Part shown: in pieces, positions 1-8,245 of the stretch
How positions within the stretch are numbered: position 1 is the stretch's first letter
How the letters are laid out: every line of letters begins with the position of its first letter
Source: an uncultured Clostridia bacterium
GTDB taxonomy: Bacteria > Bacillota > Clostridia > Oscillospirales > Acutalibacteraceae
Direction of reading: 5' to 3'
Length of the DNA stretch: 35,857 bases
NCBI GenBank assembly: GCA_947584595.1
Contig: CANPWP010000018.1
Location: 1 to 35,857 of the forward strand
Position numbers and translations under genes: made by a program
The notes under the pieces: generated by a model
Databases searched by the model: none
What the model was told of the DNA's origin: nothing
Seen by the model: the letters and a program-made list of their open reading frames with translations, nothing else

Positions 1-48
1 GTAAATTATTATCACTTTAATAGAACTTAGGATTACATTAATATTAAT

Positions 49-75
49 AAAAAAGCTCCCCCTTAAAGGAGAGCT
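49..75 (-). terminator. Intrinsic terminator, minus strand
   Basis: On the minus strand AGCTCTCC pairs with GGGGAGCT (8 bp, one G-U pair, 6-nt loop), followed by a T run. It would end a transcript entering from the right on the minus strand, but no convincing gene is seen there. It lies inside the only frame of note in this stretch (44-241 minus), which argues against that frame being a gene. Confidence 0.55.
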
Positions 76-413
76 GTAAGTATGTCAAAAAATCCAGTTT
101 ATGCTGATTTTTTTCTGTATATATGGTGATGATAAAGGAATGCCCAAAAAGAAACACGATAATACCTTGGACTATAGTCAATAAAGTGGACAGAAAAAAG
201 TGGAAAATTGAGAGGGTATTGCAGACGCAAAAAACATGCAATACGATATACTACATATCTAGGCTTGACAGCAGTAACAAATTAGGTCAAGCTTAAATTT
301 GCTGAAGTAAATTTAAAAAAGTTAGCAATACACAAGAAGATTGAAAAAAACGAAAGGGAAGTTCTTCCATTAATTCTTTGCTTCTGTTATTTATTAAAAA
401 TTTATTCATCAAA
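76..413. other. Intergenic stretch without recognisable gene
   Basis: No start codon with a ribosome site and no recognisable protein family on either strand. A 65-codon minus-strand frame (44-241) begins without a Shine-Dalgarno sequence and ends inside a terminator hairpin. A 7-bp inverted repeat (GCTTGAC/GTCAAGC, roughly 262-295) is too short to interpret. It may be the eroded end of a former gene; nothing positive can be said. Confidence 0.4.
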
Positions 414-417
414 TACG

Positions 418-457
418 AAAAACCCGAAATTCGCTTGCCTCGAATTTCGGGTTTTTC
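418..457. terminator. Bidirectional terminator downstream of putP
   Basis: A perfect 13-bp inverted repeat (AACCCGAAATTCG at 421-433 with its complement at 441-453), a 7-nt loop, and A/T runs on both flanks. It can terminate in both directions and probably ends the putP transcript, whose stop codon lies about 125 bp upstream in transcriptional terms. Confidence 0.85.
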
Positions 458-581
458 TACAGGCCGTGACTTATAATTTTTAATAATTAATCAGTCGGTA
501 AATTTGTATTAAAAATTTTATTATTCTAAAAACATCAGTTGATGTTATTTGTTTATAAATTAGACTATTTTTTTTAAATAA

Positions 582-2141
582 TTAAACTTCAACTTCTTTA
601 ATTGATTCAAATGTTTCTATAATCTCTTTATCAGGCGCTTTTGTTAAAAGTGAAACAACTACAGTTACTATTAAAGATAGGATAAAGCCGGGAATTAATG
701 AATAAATGTTAGTTGCTGCATAAATAGTTGTACCGTTTACGATTGGCGGATAGTCCCACAGAATAACTGTTGCCGCACCCACTATCATACCTGCAACAGA
801 GCCTGCGGTATTTGTGCGTTTCCAGAACAAGGCAAGCAGAACGATCGGACCAAATGCAGAACCGAAACCTGCCCATGCATCCGAAACAAGTGCCATAATA
901 GAACTGTTAGGGTCAATTGCAATTATAAAAGCTATTACTGCAACAACTAAAACTGCAACTTTTCCTACTCTTAAAGCGCTTTTTTCGGTTGCTTTTTTTC
1001 TGATAACGCCTTTATACATATCCTCAGATACGGCAGACGCAGTAACAAGAAGCTGACTGTCCGCTGTTGACATAATAGCCGCAAGAATACCGCATATAAA
1101 TATTCCGCCGATAAATATAATTATATAATTTTCAGAGAAGAGCTGCTGAATTGTTCTTATAAATACTGTTTCACTTGTAGTACTGTCAAGGTCTGCTGTA
1201 AGGAATCCTCTTGCAATAAGTCCGATAAGGCAAGACGCTACAAGTGAAAGGATAACCCATACAATAGCAATTTTTCTTGATTTTTTAATTTCAGCGTCAC
1301 TCTTAACTGCCATGAATCTTATAAGAATATGCGGCATACCAAAGTAGCCCAGTCCCCATGCAAGATTAGAAACTATTGTTCTCCAGTCTACGGGGCTTCC
1401 GTCTGCATTTTTGAAGAAATCAAAATAAAATTCCGGATTTGTTATACCGTGCTGTGCCAAAGCACCGGAAAAGCTTGTGTTATATGTAAGCACTATGTAC
1501 GCAAGAATCGGTACTGCAAGAATGGCAACAAGCATTAACATACCTTGAATAAAGTCTGTAGTGCAAACAGCCTTAAAGCCACCCATAAATGTATAAATTA
1601 AAATTACTACTGCTGCAACCGCAAGACCGATCAAGTAAACATTAGAGTAGTTTGAACCGTCCTCATTTGCAAAAAGTGTTGCAAATAGTTTTGCGCCTGA
1701 GCTGAATGCGGAAGCAGTATAAACTGCAAAGAAAATTGCGATAATAATAGATGATATTATTTTTATAACGCCTTTTTTATCACCGAATCTGTTTTCAAAA
1801 AAGCTGGGGATTGTAAGGGAATTACCCGAAACTATAGTGTACTTTCTCAGCCTTGAAGAAACAAGATACCAGTTTAATATTGTTCCGATCAAAAGCCCTA
1901 CTGCAATCCAGACCTCTCCCGTGCCTGCAAGATAAACTGAGCCCGGCAATCCCATAAGAAGCCAGCCGCTCATATCAGAGGCCTGTGCAGAAAGTGCGGC
2001 AGTCCAGCTGTTTAAGTTTCTTCCGCCTAAAAAGTAGTCCTCGTTATTCTTGGTGTTCTTTGAATATACAAATCCGATTATAATCATAATCAGCATATAT
2101 ACCGCAAAGGCACTGAGAATTAAAATGTTTGTAATTGTCAT
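582..2141 (-). CDS. putP: PutP-type sodium/solute (proline) symporter
   Basis: 519-residue integral membrane protein of the sodium:solute symporter (SSS) family, expected to import proline or a related solute with Na+. The chain is hydrophobic throughout, consistent with about 13 membrane spans. Near the N terminus it has the family signature DYFLGGRNLNSW, followed by ASDMSGWLLMGLPG, the PutP-like sodium/substrate region. Length and end-to-end similarity match PutP rather than other SSS members, but proline itself is inferred; pantothenate or another amino acid remains possible. The start has a strong AAGGAGG site just upstream. It is transcribed alone, divergently from alr, from a promoter at 2183-2211, and ends at the bidirectional hairpin at 418-457. 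Confidence 0.88.
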   Translation of the reverse strand: MTITNILILSAFAVYMLIMIIIGFVYSKNTKNNEDYFLGGRNLNSWTAALSAQASDMSGWLLMGLPGSVYLAGTGEVWIAVGLLIGTILNWYLVSSRLRKYTIVSGNSLTIPSFFENRFGDKKGVIKIISSIIIAIFFAVYTASAFSSGAKLFATLFANEDGSNYSNVYLIGLAVAAVVILIYTFMGGFKAVCTTDFIQGMLMLVAILAVPILAYIVLTYNTSFSGALAQHGITNPEFYFDFFKNADGSPVDWRTIVSNLAWGLGYFGMPHILIRFMAVKSDAEIKKSRKIAIVWVILSLVASCLIGLIARGFLTADLDSTTSETVFIRTIQQLFSENYIIIFIGGIFICGILAAIMSTADSQLLVTASAVSEDMYKGVIRKKATEKSALRVGKVAVLVVAVIAFIIAIDPNSSIMALVSDAWAGFGSAFGPIVLLALFWKRTNTAGSVAGMIVGAATVILWDYPPIVNGTTIYAATNIYSLIPGFILSLIVTVVVSLLTKAPDKEIIETFESIKEVEV

Positions 2142-2182
2142 TTTTTCCTCCTTGTTAATATGATTACAAATAATACCCTATA

Positions 2183-2211
2183 ATTTTATCAAAAAATTGT
2201 ATTTTTTGCAA
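2183..2211 (-). promoter_or_regulatory. putP promoter
   Basis: On the minus strand TTGCAA (2206-2211), a 17-bp spacer, then TAAAAT (2183-2188). It lies 42 bp upstream of the putP start. Confidence 0.6.
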
Positions 2212-2234
2212 CAATTATTATTAAATAATGCATT

Positions 2235-2255
2235 TTGCATAAAATCTTGCATAAA
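2235..2255. repeat. Direct repeat TTGCATAAA x2 between divergent promoters
   Basis: TTGCATAAA occurs at 2235-2243 and again at 2247-2255, a 12-bp period, roughly one helical turn. It sits between the putP and alr promoters, just upstream of the alr -35 box, so it could be a regulator site for either gene. No regulator is identified. Confidence 0.4.
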
Positions 2256-2261
2256 TAATTG

Positions 2262-2290
2262 TTGATTTAACCTTAATTTGGTATTATAAT
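2262..2290 (+). promoter_or_regulatory. alr promoter
   Basis: TTGATT (2262-2267), 17-bp spacer, TATAAT (2285-2290), 36 bp before the alr ATG. It probably drives alr and the downstream polA run. Confidence 0.75.
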
Positions 2291-2325
2291 TACTATAGGA
2301 AAATTTTAAGTTCAGAGGTGTAAGA

Positions 2326-3501
2326 ATGGACATTGTGAGAAGAACCTGGACTGAGGTTTCACTAAATGCCATAGAACATAATTTTAATGAAATTAAAAAT
2401 AAAGTCGGCAACAAGAAAGTTTGCTGTGTTGTCAAGGCAGACGGTTATGGTCACGGTGCTGTTGAACTTTCAAGGGAATATGAAAGATTAGGGGCGGATT
2501 TTTTAGCAGTTTCCAATATAGACGAGGGAAAAGAGCTGAGAGAAAACGGTGTGACTCTGCCGATTGTTATTTTAGGTTACACACCCGCACTCAATGTGAC
2601 TGAGCTTATTAACAATAATCTTTCTCAGGCAGTTTACAGCCTTGATTATGCAAAAATGCTTAATGAAAATTGCAGAGGTTTTGATAAAAAAATTAAAATA
2701 CATATTAAGCTTGATACTGGTATGAGCAGAATAGGCTTTATGTGTCAGAAATTTCCCCGTGACGATTATTCTGTTGAAGAAATAAAACAGACCTGTGAAT
2801 TGGAACATTTACAACTTGAGGGTTTATTTACTCATTTCTGTGTATCTGATGAAGGGGAAGAGGGCAGAGAATTTACAAATGAGCAATACAAGAATTTTAA
2901 CATTGTTCTTGATAAGCTGAAAAAAAACGGAATTAATCCGTCTGTTGTGCATTGCTCCAACAGCGGCGCTATTGAAGATTATCCAAAAACCTACTGCGAT
3001 ATGGTAAGAGCGGGAATTATTCTTTACGGTTTAAGTCCTTCTTCTAAGCTACAGGGCAGACTTGATTTAATTCCTGCCATGACGTTAAAAACTTCGGTTG
3101 CATATGTAAAATATATTGAAAAGGGTGCAACGATTTCTTACGGAAGAACTTATAGAGCACAAAAGAAAATGAAAGTTGCTACTGTTCCTATCGGTTATGC
3201 AGACGGCTTTATTAGAAAATATGCAAAAAACGGATATATGATGATTAAAGGCAAAAAAGCTCCTATTGTAGGCAGAGTTTGTATGGATCAGACAATGCTT
3301 GATGTTACTGATATTGAAGATGTAAAAATTGGAGATGAGGTAATTGTTTTTGGTGACGGTTCAGGGGATTCACCTACGGCGGATACTCTGGCTTTAAGTG
3401 CCGATACTATAAATTATGAGATAGTTTGTCTCATTTCAAAAAGAGTTCCCAGAGTTTTTGTAAAAGACGGAAAAGTTATTGATATTATGTATAAACTCTA
3501 A
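2326..3501 (+). CDS. alr: Alanine racemase
   Basis: 391-residue PLP enzyme that interconverts L- and D-alanine, supplying D-alanine for peptidoglycan. The N-terminal TIM-barrel holds the PLP-binding lysine in VVKADGYGHGA (Lys37). The C-terminal domain carries the second catalytic base, the tyrosine of ISYGRTY (Tyr272), plus the family motifs PIGYADG (about 288-294) and GRVCMDQTMLDV. Full family length, no gaps. Start ATG at 2326 is preceded by an AGAGGTG ribosome site and a clear promoter. polA begins 20 bp downstream, so the two are probably co-transcribed. Confidence 0.96.
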   Translation: MDIVRRTWTEVSLNAIEHNFNEIKNKVGNKKVCCVVKADGYGHGAVELSREYERLGADFLAVSNIDEGKELRENGVTLPIVILGYTPALNVTELINNNLSQAVYSLDYAKMLNENCRGFDKKIKIHIKLDTGMSRIGFMCQKFPRDDYSVEEIKQTCELEHLQLEGLFTHFCVSDEGEEGREFTNEQYKNFNIVLDKLKKNGINPSVVHCSNSGAIEDYPKTYCDMVRAGIILYGLSPSSKLQGRLDLIPAMTLKTSVAYVKYIEKGATISYGRTYRAQKKMKVATVPIGYADGFIRKYAKNGYMMIKGKKAPIVGRVCMDQTMLDVTDIEDVKIGDEVIVFGDGSGDSPTADTLALSADTINYEIVCLISKRVPRVFVKDGKVIDIMYKL

Positions 3502-3521
3502 AAGGAAAAAGGTAGTAAATT

Positions 3522-6086
3522 ATGAGATTATTGGTAGTTGACGGAAACAGTATAGTAAACAGAGCATTTTACGGTATAAGACCTTTAACAACAAAAGACG
3601 GTCAATTTACACAAGCAATTTACGGCTTTCTTACAATGCTTGAAAAAATAAAATCAGATACTAAACCTGACAGGGTAGCTATTGCCTTTGATTTAAAATC
3701 ACCTACATTCAGGCATAAAGCATATGCAGGCTATAAGGCACAAAGAAAAGGTATGCCTGATGAGCTTGCGCAGCAGCTGCCGCCGTTAAAAGAGCTTTTA
3801 AAGCTGTTAGGTTATACTCTTGTTACCTGTGAGGGTTATGAGGCTGACGATATTTTAGGTACTCTATCAAAGGCTTGTGAAGATAGGGGCGAGGAGTGTT
3901 TTCTTGCAACAGGTGACAGAGACAGCTTACAGCTTGTATCCGATTTAACTACCGTTGACCTTGCTTCAAATAAGCAAAACATAATTTATACCCCCGAAAA
4001 GATTATGGAGGACTACGGCGTTACTCCTAAAGAATTAATTGAAGTTAAAGCAATTCAGGGAGATACTTCCGATAATATTCCCGGAGTTGCAGGAATAGGA
4101 CCAAAGGGTGCAAAAGATTTAATCTCAAAGTACCATTCTGTTTCATATATATATGAAAACATAGATACCCTTGATATAAAGGAAGGAGTAAGGAAAAAAT
4201 TAATTGAATCCAAAGAAAATGCAAAGCTTAGCAGAATGTTAGGAGAAATTTGCAGAGAAGCACCAATTGATACAAACTTGGATTCATATAAGGTAACTAT
4301 GGAAAATCCCGAAAAAGCAATCCGCTTTATGGCAAGGCTTGAACTTTTTTCTTTAATAGAAAAAATGGGATTAAGAAATGTTTCATCTGCCGAGACGATA
4401 GTTAACGAGGAAAAAAAGCAAAATACCTTTAAATTGAAAGATATAAATGATGAAAATATAAATGAATTAAATTCCTTAAAGGAAATATACTTTTCTTTTA
4501 TTTGCAATAATGAAACTGCTAAAATGATTGTAACTGATAAAGATACAGTCTATGTTACGGAAAATGAAAATTATATAAAAGCACTCCTTCAAAATTCTGA
4601 TTTAGAAAAATATACAGACAACAGCAAGGTTGTTTATTCTTATTCAGAAAAAAACGGTTTTTCTACAGAAAATGTAAAGGGTGATATAATTCTTGCGGCA
4701 TATTTGTTAAATCCCTCTGCAAGCTCTTATGATTTGCAAAGACTGTGCGAAGAATATAATCTTTCTTTGCCTGAATGTGAAAATAAGGATAATTCCGATT
4801 ATGCCTGCAACGCCTTGCTTCCTGAACTGTTTGAAAAGGTGAATAATCAGATAATTGCAAATAATCAGGAAAAGCTTCTGTCCAAGGTTGAAATTCCTCT
4901 TGCAGAGGTTCTTGCATATATGGAAAACACAGGGGTTGAGGCTGATTCGCAGGGTATTGAGCAGTTTGGTGAAATGCTTGGTGTACAAATTGAAAATTTG
5001 CAAAAAGATATTTATAACAGTGTTGGAGAAGAGTTTAATATAAATTCTCCAAAGCAGTTAGGCGTTGCTCTTTTTGAAAAATTAGGACTGCCTTGCAGAA
5101 AGAAAACTAAAAGCGGATACAGCACAAATGCTGAGGTGCTTGAGGAACTTTATAATGCTCACCCTGTTGTGCCTATGGTGTTGCAGTACAGAACTTTAGC
5201 AAAACTAAAATCAACTTATTGCGACGGTTTATTAAAGGTCATAGATGATGACGGAAGGATCCACTCAAGATTTAATCAGACAGAAACAAGAACAGGCAGA
5301 ATAAGCTCAACAGAGCCCAATTTGCAAAATATTCCTGTAAGAACAGAACTTGGCAGAGAAATGAGAAAGTTCTTTAAAGCTAAAGAGGGATACGTTTTTG
5401 TAGATGCGGATTATTCTCAAATAGAATTAAGAGTGCTTGCTCATATTTCAGGCGATAAAAATATGATTGAGGCATTTAAGGAAAATAAGGATATTCACAC
5501 AATTACCGCTTCACAGGTGTTTAATATGCCTTTTGAAATGGTAACACCTTTAATGAGAAGCAGGGCAAAGGCAGTAAACTTTGGAATTGTTTACGGTATC
5601 GGCGCTTATTCTCTGGCAAAGGATATAGGCGTTACAAACAAAGAGGCTAAAAACTATATCGACTCTTATCTTTCACATTACAGCGGTGTAGATGAATATA
5701 TGAAAAATGTAGTTGAAAAGGCTAAAAAAGACGGTTATGTGGAAACTATGTACGGCAGAAGAAGATATCTGCCCGAGCTTTCCGCAGGTAATCATATAAC
5801 GAGGGCCTTCGGCGAAAGAGTTGCAAGAAATATGCCTATTCAGGGAACAGCGGCAGATATTATTAAAATTGCAATGGTGAGGGTATTTGACAGACTAAAG
5901 AAAGAAAACTTACATTCCCGCTTAATACTGCAAATACACGATGAACTTATTGTTGAAGCACCGCAAGATGAAGCAATGCGAGTTGCAATGCTTTTGCAGG
6001 AAGAAATGGAGAACGCAGTAAAATTAAATGTTCCTCTTGTTGCAGATGCGGCTGTAGGAAAAACTTGGTACGAGGCAAAAGGCTGA
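3522..6086 (+). CDS. polA: DNA polymerase I
   Basis: 854-residue repair and Okazaki-fragment polymerase. Residues 1 to about 290 form the 5'-3' exonuclease (start LVVDGNSIVNRAF; YEADDILGT; GDTSDNIPGVAGIGPKGA). About 300-470 corresponds to the proofreading fold but lacks the DxE metal ligands, so this domain looks inactive, as in Bacillus-type Pol I. The polymerase domain carries motif A (DADYSQIELRVL, first Asp at 628), motif B (RAKAVNFGIVYG, Lys683) and motif C (QIHDELIVEA, HD at 806-807). ATG at 3522 follows an AGGAAAAAGG ribosome site. The stop codon overlaps the next gene's start by one base (TGATG), so the downstream phosphatase is translationally coupled. Confidence 0.97.
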   Translation: MRLLVVDGNSIVNRAFYGIRPLTTKDGQFTQAIYGFLTMLEKIKSDTKPDRVAIAFDLKSPTFRHKAYAGYKAQRKGMPDELAQQLPPLKELLKLLGYTLVTCEGYEADDILGTLSKACEDRGEECFLATGDRDSLQLVSDLTTVDLASNKQNIIYTPEKIMEDYGVTPKELIEVKAIQGDTSDNIPGVAGIGPKGAKDLISKYHSVSYIYENIDTLDIKEGVRKKLIESKENAKLSRMLGEICREAPIDTNLDSYKVTMENPEKAIRFMARLELFSLIEKMGLRNVSSAETIVNEEKKQNTFKLKDINDENINELNSLKEIYFSFICNNETAKMIVTDKDTVYVTENENYIKALLQNSDLEKYTDNSKVVYSYSEKNGFSTENVKGDIILAAYLLNPSASSYDLQRLCEEYNLSLPECENKDNSDYACNALLPELFEKVNNQIIANNQEKLLSKVEIPLAEVLAYMENTGVEADSQGIEQFGEMLGVQIENLQKDIYNSVGEEFNINSPKQLGVALFEKLGLPCRKKTKSGYSTNAEVLEELYNAHPVVPMVLQYRTLAKLKSTYCDGLLKVIDDDGRIHSRFNQTETRTGRISSTEPNLQNIPVRTELGREMRKFFKAKEGYVFVDADYSQIELRVLAHISGDKNMIEAFKENKDIHTITASQVFNMPFEMVTPLMRSRAKAVNFGIVYGIGAYSLAKDIGVTNKEAKNYIDSYLSHYSGVDEYMKNVVEKAKKDGYVETMYGRRRYLPELSAGNHITRAFGERVARNMPIQGTAADIIKIAMVRVFDRLKKENLHSRLILQIHDELIVEAPQDEAMRVAMLLQEEMENAVKLNVPLVADAAVGKTWYEAKG

Positions 6087-6508
6087 TGAAAAAAATTTTA
6101 TTTGTATGTACAGGAAATACCTGCCGAAGTCCGATGGCAGAGGGAATTTTTAATTTTCTTGCAAAAGAAAACAATCTTGATTATATTGCAGAAAGTGCAG
6201 GACTTGTTACAAGCACTGGTCTTAACTATTCGGAAAATTCCGTAAAAGTCTGTAAGGAAATCGGAATAGATATAGAAAATGGTAAGTCTGTCTTTATAAA
6301 AGATATTGATATTAATGATTATGATTTGTTTGTGCCTATGTCTGTAAGTCACGCACAGGCTCTTGTCTCACTGGGTGTTCCAAAGAATAAAATATGTTTA
6401 TTAAAAAGCAGCGGGATTTCCGACCCATACGGCGGAGATATGGATATATACAAAAAATGCTGTCTTGAAATTAAAAACGCTGTTATAAATTTAATTGAAA
6501 AACTATGA
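6086..6508 (+). CDS. ywlE: Low-molecular-weight phosphatase, probable protein-arginine phosphatase (YwlE type)
   Basis: 140-residue single-domain phosphatase. The N-terminal P-loop is CTGNTCRS: nucleophile Cys8, Arg14 (C-x5-R), with the general-acid Asp113 in DPYGGDMDIYKK. Threonine at position 12 of the loop, rather than the aliphatic residue of tyrosine phosphatases, is what makes Bacillus YwlE specific for phospho-arginine; the DPYGG-x2-DIYK stretch is also YwlE-like. It would therefore reverse McsB phosphorylation; mcsB lies about 21 kb away here. A longer TTG-started frame begins at 6065 inside polA, but the ATG at 6086 overlapping the polA stop is the natural start. Overlaps rimI by 4 bp. 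Tyrosine-phosphatase activity cannot be excluded. Confidence 0.85.
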   Translation: MKKILFVCTGNTCRSPMAEGIFNFLAKENNLDYIAESAGLVTSTGLNYSENSVKVCKEIGIDIENGKSVFIKDIDINDYDLFVPMSVSHAQALVSLGVPKNKICLLKSSGISDPYGGDMDIYKKCCLEIKNAVINLIEKL

Positions 6509-6939
6509 TTATAAAAAAAGCAGATATTAACTATTTAAAAGATATTGTTAAAATTGAAGAACAGGTTTTTGCTCACCCTTGGTCAGTAGAAAGTATTGAA
6601 AACCTGCTGAAAGATGAAAATTCAGCGGTTTTTGTAGCTGTATGCGAAAACGAAGTTTGCGGTTATTGTGGAGTTAATACGGTACTTGACGAGGGATATA
6701 CAACAAATATTGCAGTACTTAAAGATTATCGCAGACAGGGTATAGGAAACGAGCTTTTAAACACCCTTTGTAATTTTGCAAAAGGAAAAAAACTGTCTTT
6801 TTTAACATTAGAGGTAAGAAAATCTAATATCCCTGCAATATCTTTATATAAAAAATACGGTTTTGCAAAGGCAGGAGAAAGAAAAAACTATTATTCATCA
6901 CCTGTTGAAAATGCACTTTTATTTACAAAGTATTTTTAA
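6505..6939 (+). CDS. rimI: Ribosomal-protein-alanine N-acetyltransferase (RimI-like GNAT)
   Basis: 144-residue GNAT-fold acetyltransferase. The acetyl-CoA pyrophosphate loop is seen as RRQGIGNELL (about residues 75-84), followed by LTLEVRKSNIPAISLYKKYGF, the hallmark of RimI, which acetylates the N-terminal alanine of ribosomal protein S18; some RimI act more widely. The ATG overlaps the phosphatase stop as ATGA, so it is translationally coupled. rimI next to tsaD is a recurrent bacterial arrangement, with tsaD starting 33 bp downstream. The substrate is inferred from family membership. Confidence 0.9.
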   Translation: MIIKKADINYLKDIVKIEEQVFAHPWSVESIENLLKDENSAVFVAVCENEVCGYCGVNTVLDEGYTTNIAVLKDYRRQGIGNELLNTLCNFAKGKKLSFLTLEVRKSNIPAISLYKKYGFAKAGERKNYYSSPVENALLFTKYF

Positions 6940-6972
6940 TTAATTTATAGATAATTTGAAAGGAAAGTAAAG

Positions 6973-7983
6973 ATGAAAATTCTTGCAATAGAAAGCTCTT
7001 GTGATGAAACTGCGGCGGCAGTTGTTGAAGACGGAAGAAATGTTCTTTCTTCTGTAGTGGCAACACAGGTTGCAGAGCACAGAAAATACGGCGGAGTTGT
7101 GCCTGAGATTGCTTCAAGACGGCACGCTGAAAATATTGTGCCTGTTGTAAGGCAGGCTTTAAGCAACGCTAAGATAACCTTAGAACAGGCGGACGCAATT
7201 GCGGTAACTCACGCTCCGGGGTTGATTGGTGCTTTGCTTGTGGGTGTTAATTTTGCAAAGGGGTTATCTTTTGCTACAGGGAAACCGCTTATTCCTGTTC
7301 ATCATCTGCGTTCGCATATAGCATCAAATTATATTTCAAATAAAGAATTAAAACCGCCTTTTTTATGTCTTGTAGTATCAGGTGGGCACAGCCATATTGT
7401 TATGGTTGAAGATTACACAAAAATGAAGATCATAGGCAAAACAAGAGATGACGCCGCAGGCGAAGCCTTTGATAAAGCGGCACGAACAATGGGAATACCT
7501 TATCCTGGGGGAATTGAGCTTGACAAAATTGCAGAAGAGGGAAATCCCGATGCATTTAAACTTCCCCACCCTGTTGTAAACGGTTCACCATATGACTTTA
7601 GCTTTTCAGGTTTGAAAACTGCCGTTATCAATTTGATACATAATGCTTCTCAAAAGGGTGAAACATTACTTGTTGCTGACCTTTCAGCCTCTTTCAGAAA
7701 GGCAGTTGTGGATTGCCTTACAAATAATTTTTTGAATGCCGCAGAGGATTTTAATGCAAAAACTCTTGTTATTGCAGGTGGTGTTTCAGCAAATTCCCTC
7801 CTGAGGAAAAATCTTGAAATGCATTGTAAACAGCGTAAATTACAGTTTTTTATGCCTGATAAATCTCTGTGCGGTGATAATGCTGCAATGGTAGGCTCAC
7901 AGGGGTATTATGAATTTTTATCAGGAAATATTGCAAAAACCGATTTGAATGCCTCTGCAACATTATCTATTGATTACAATTAA
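6973..7983 (+). CDS. tsaD: tRNA N6-threonylcarbamoyladenosine transferase subunit TsaD
   Basis: 336-residue Kae1/TsaD/Gcp protein that transfers threonylcarbamoyl to A37 of ANN-decoding tRNAs. It opens with the ATPase-fold signature ILAIESSCDETAAAVVEDG. Metal-binding histidines are in VHHLRSHI (His111, His115); the family motifs VSGGHSH, PYPGG and FSFSGLKTAV and a C-terminal GDNAAMV are all present. Full length. ATG at 6973 follows an AAAGGAAAG site. The partner genes tsaB and tsaE are not in this window. No clear terminator directly follows; a structured stretch lies at 8008-8095. Confidence 0.96.
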   Translation: MKILAIESSCDETAAAVVEDGRNVLSSVVATQVAEHRKYGGVVPEIASRRHAENIVPVVRQALSNAKITLEQADAIAVTHAPGLIGALLVGVNFAKGLSFATGKPLIPVHHLRSHIASNYISNKELKPPFLCLVVSGGHSHIVMVEDYTKMKIIGKTRDDAAGEAFDKAARTMGIPYPGGIELDKIAEEGNPDAFKLPHPVVNGSPYDFSFSGLKTAVINLIHNASQKGETLLVADLSASFRKAVVDCLTNNFLNAAEDFNAKTLVIAGGVSANSLLRKNLEMHCKQRKLQFFMPDKSLCGDNAAMVGSQGYYEFLSGNIAKTDLNASATLSIDYN

Positions 7984-8007
7984 AAATGTGATTTTTTAAT
8001 TTATAGA

Positions 8008-8095
8008 AACTGCTTGGTAACAGTCGGGCATAAAAGAGTGGTTAAATATGGTACTGTCTGCCCGAATAGGGCTATCCAACGTCTGCTTTTTTAAA
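8008..8095 (+). other. Possible structured RNA between tsaD and pckA
   Basis: TCGGGCA (8024-8030) can pair with TGCCCGA (8059-8065) around a 28-nt loop. GCCC (8060-8063) could instead pair with GGGC (8069-8072), so two folds compete for the same bases, and TTGG...CCAA could close the element. It is richer in GC than its flanks and lies upstream of the pckA promoter, so it is more likely the 3' region of tsaD or a small RNA than a pckA leader. No known riboswitch class was recognised. Confidence 0.3.
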
Positions 8096-8148
8096 CAACT
8101 GATATAAAAAAATTTGTTTAAATATAAAATAAATTCGCAAAATATACA

Positions 8149-8177
8149 TTGTTCATTTTTTATAATTATGATATAAT
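8149..8177 (+). promoter_or_regulatory. pckA promoter
   Basis: TTGTTC (8149-8154), 17-bp spacer, TATAAT (8172-8177). The transcript would carry a leader of about 60 nt before the pckA ATG. Confidence 0.65.
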
Positions 8178-8245
8178 ATAAATTGTAAAATTTTACAGGC
8201 CTTTAAAAAATCAAATGCACCAAAACAGGCTGAAAGGAGTTTCTT

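Noticed and set aside
161..202. Insertion-sequence end near 161-202
   Set aside because: The stretch has a vague resemblance to transposon ends, but no paired inverted repeat, target duplication or transposase remnant was found.
44..241. 65-codon minus-strand frame as a small membrane protein
   Set aside because: No ribosome site, no recognisable family, and its last codons form a terminator hairpin.
2178..2435. 85-codon minus-strand frame over the putP/alr gap
   Set aside because: It runs through both promoters and the start of alr, with no ribosome site.
4055..4507. 150-codon minus-strand frame inside polA
   Set aside because: Antisense shadow of the polA exonuclease/proofreading region; no start signal or family.
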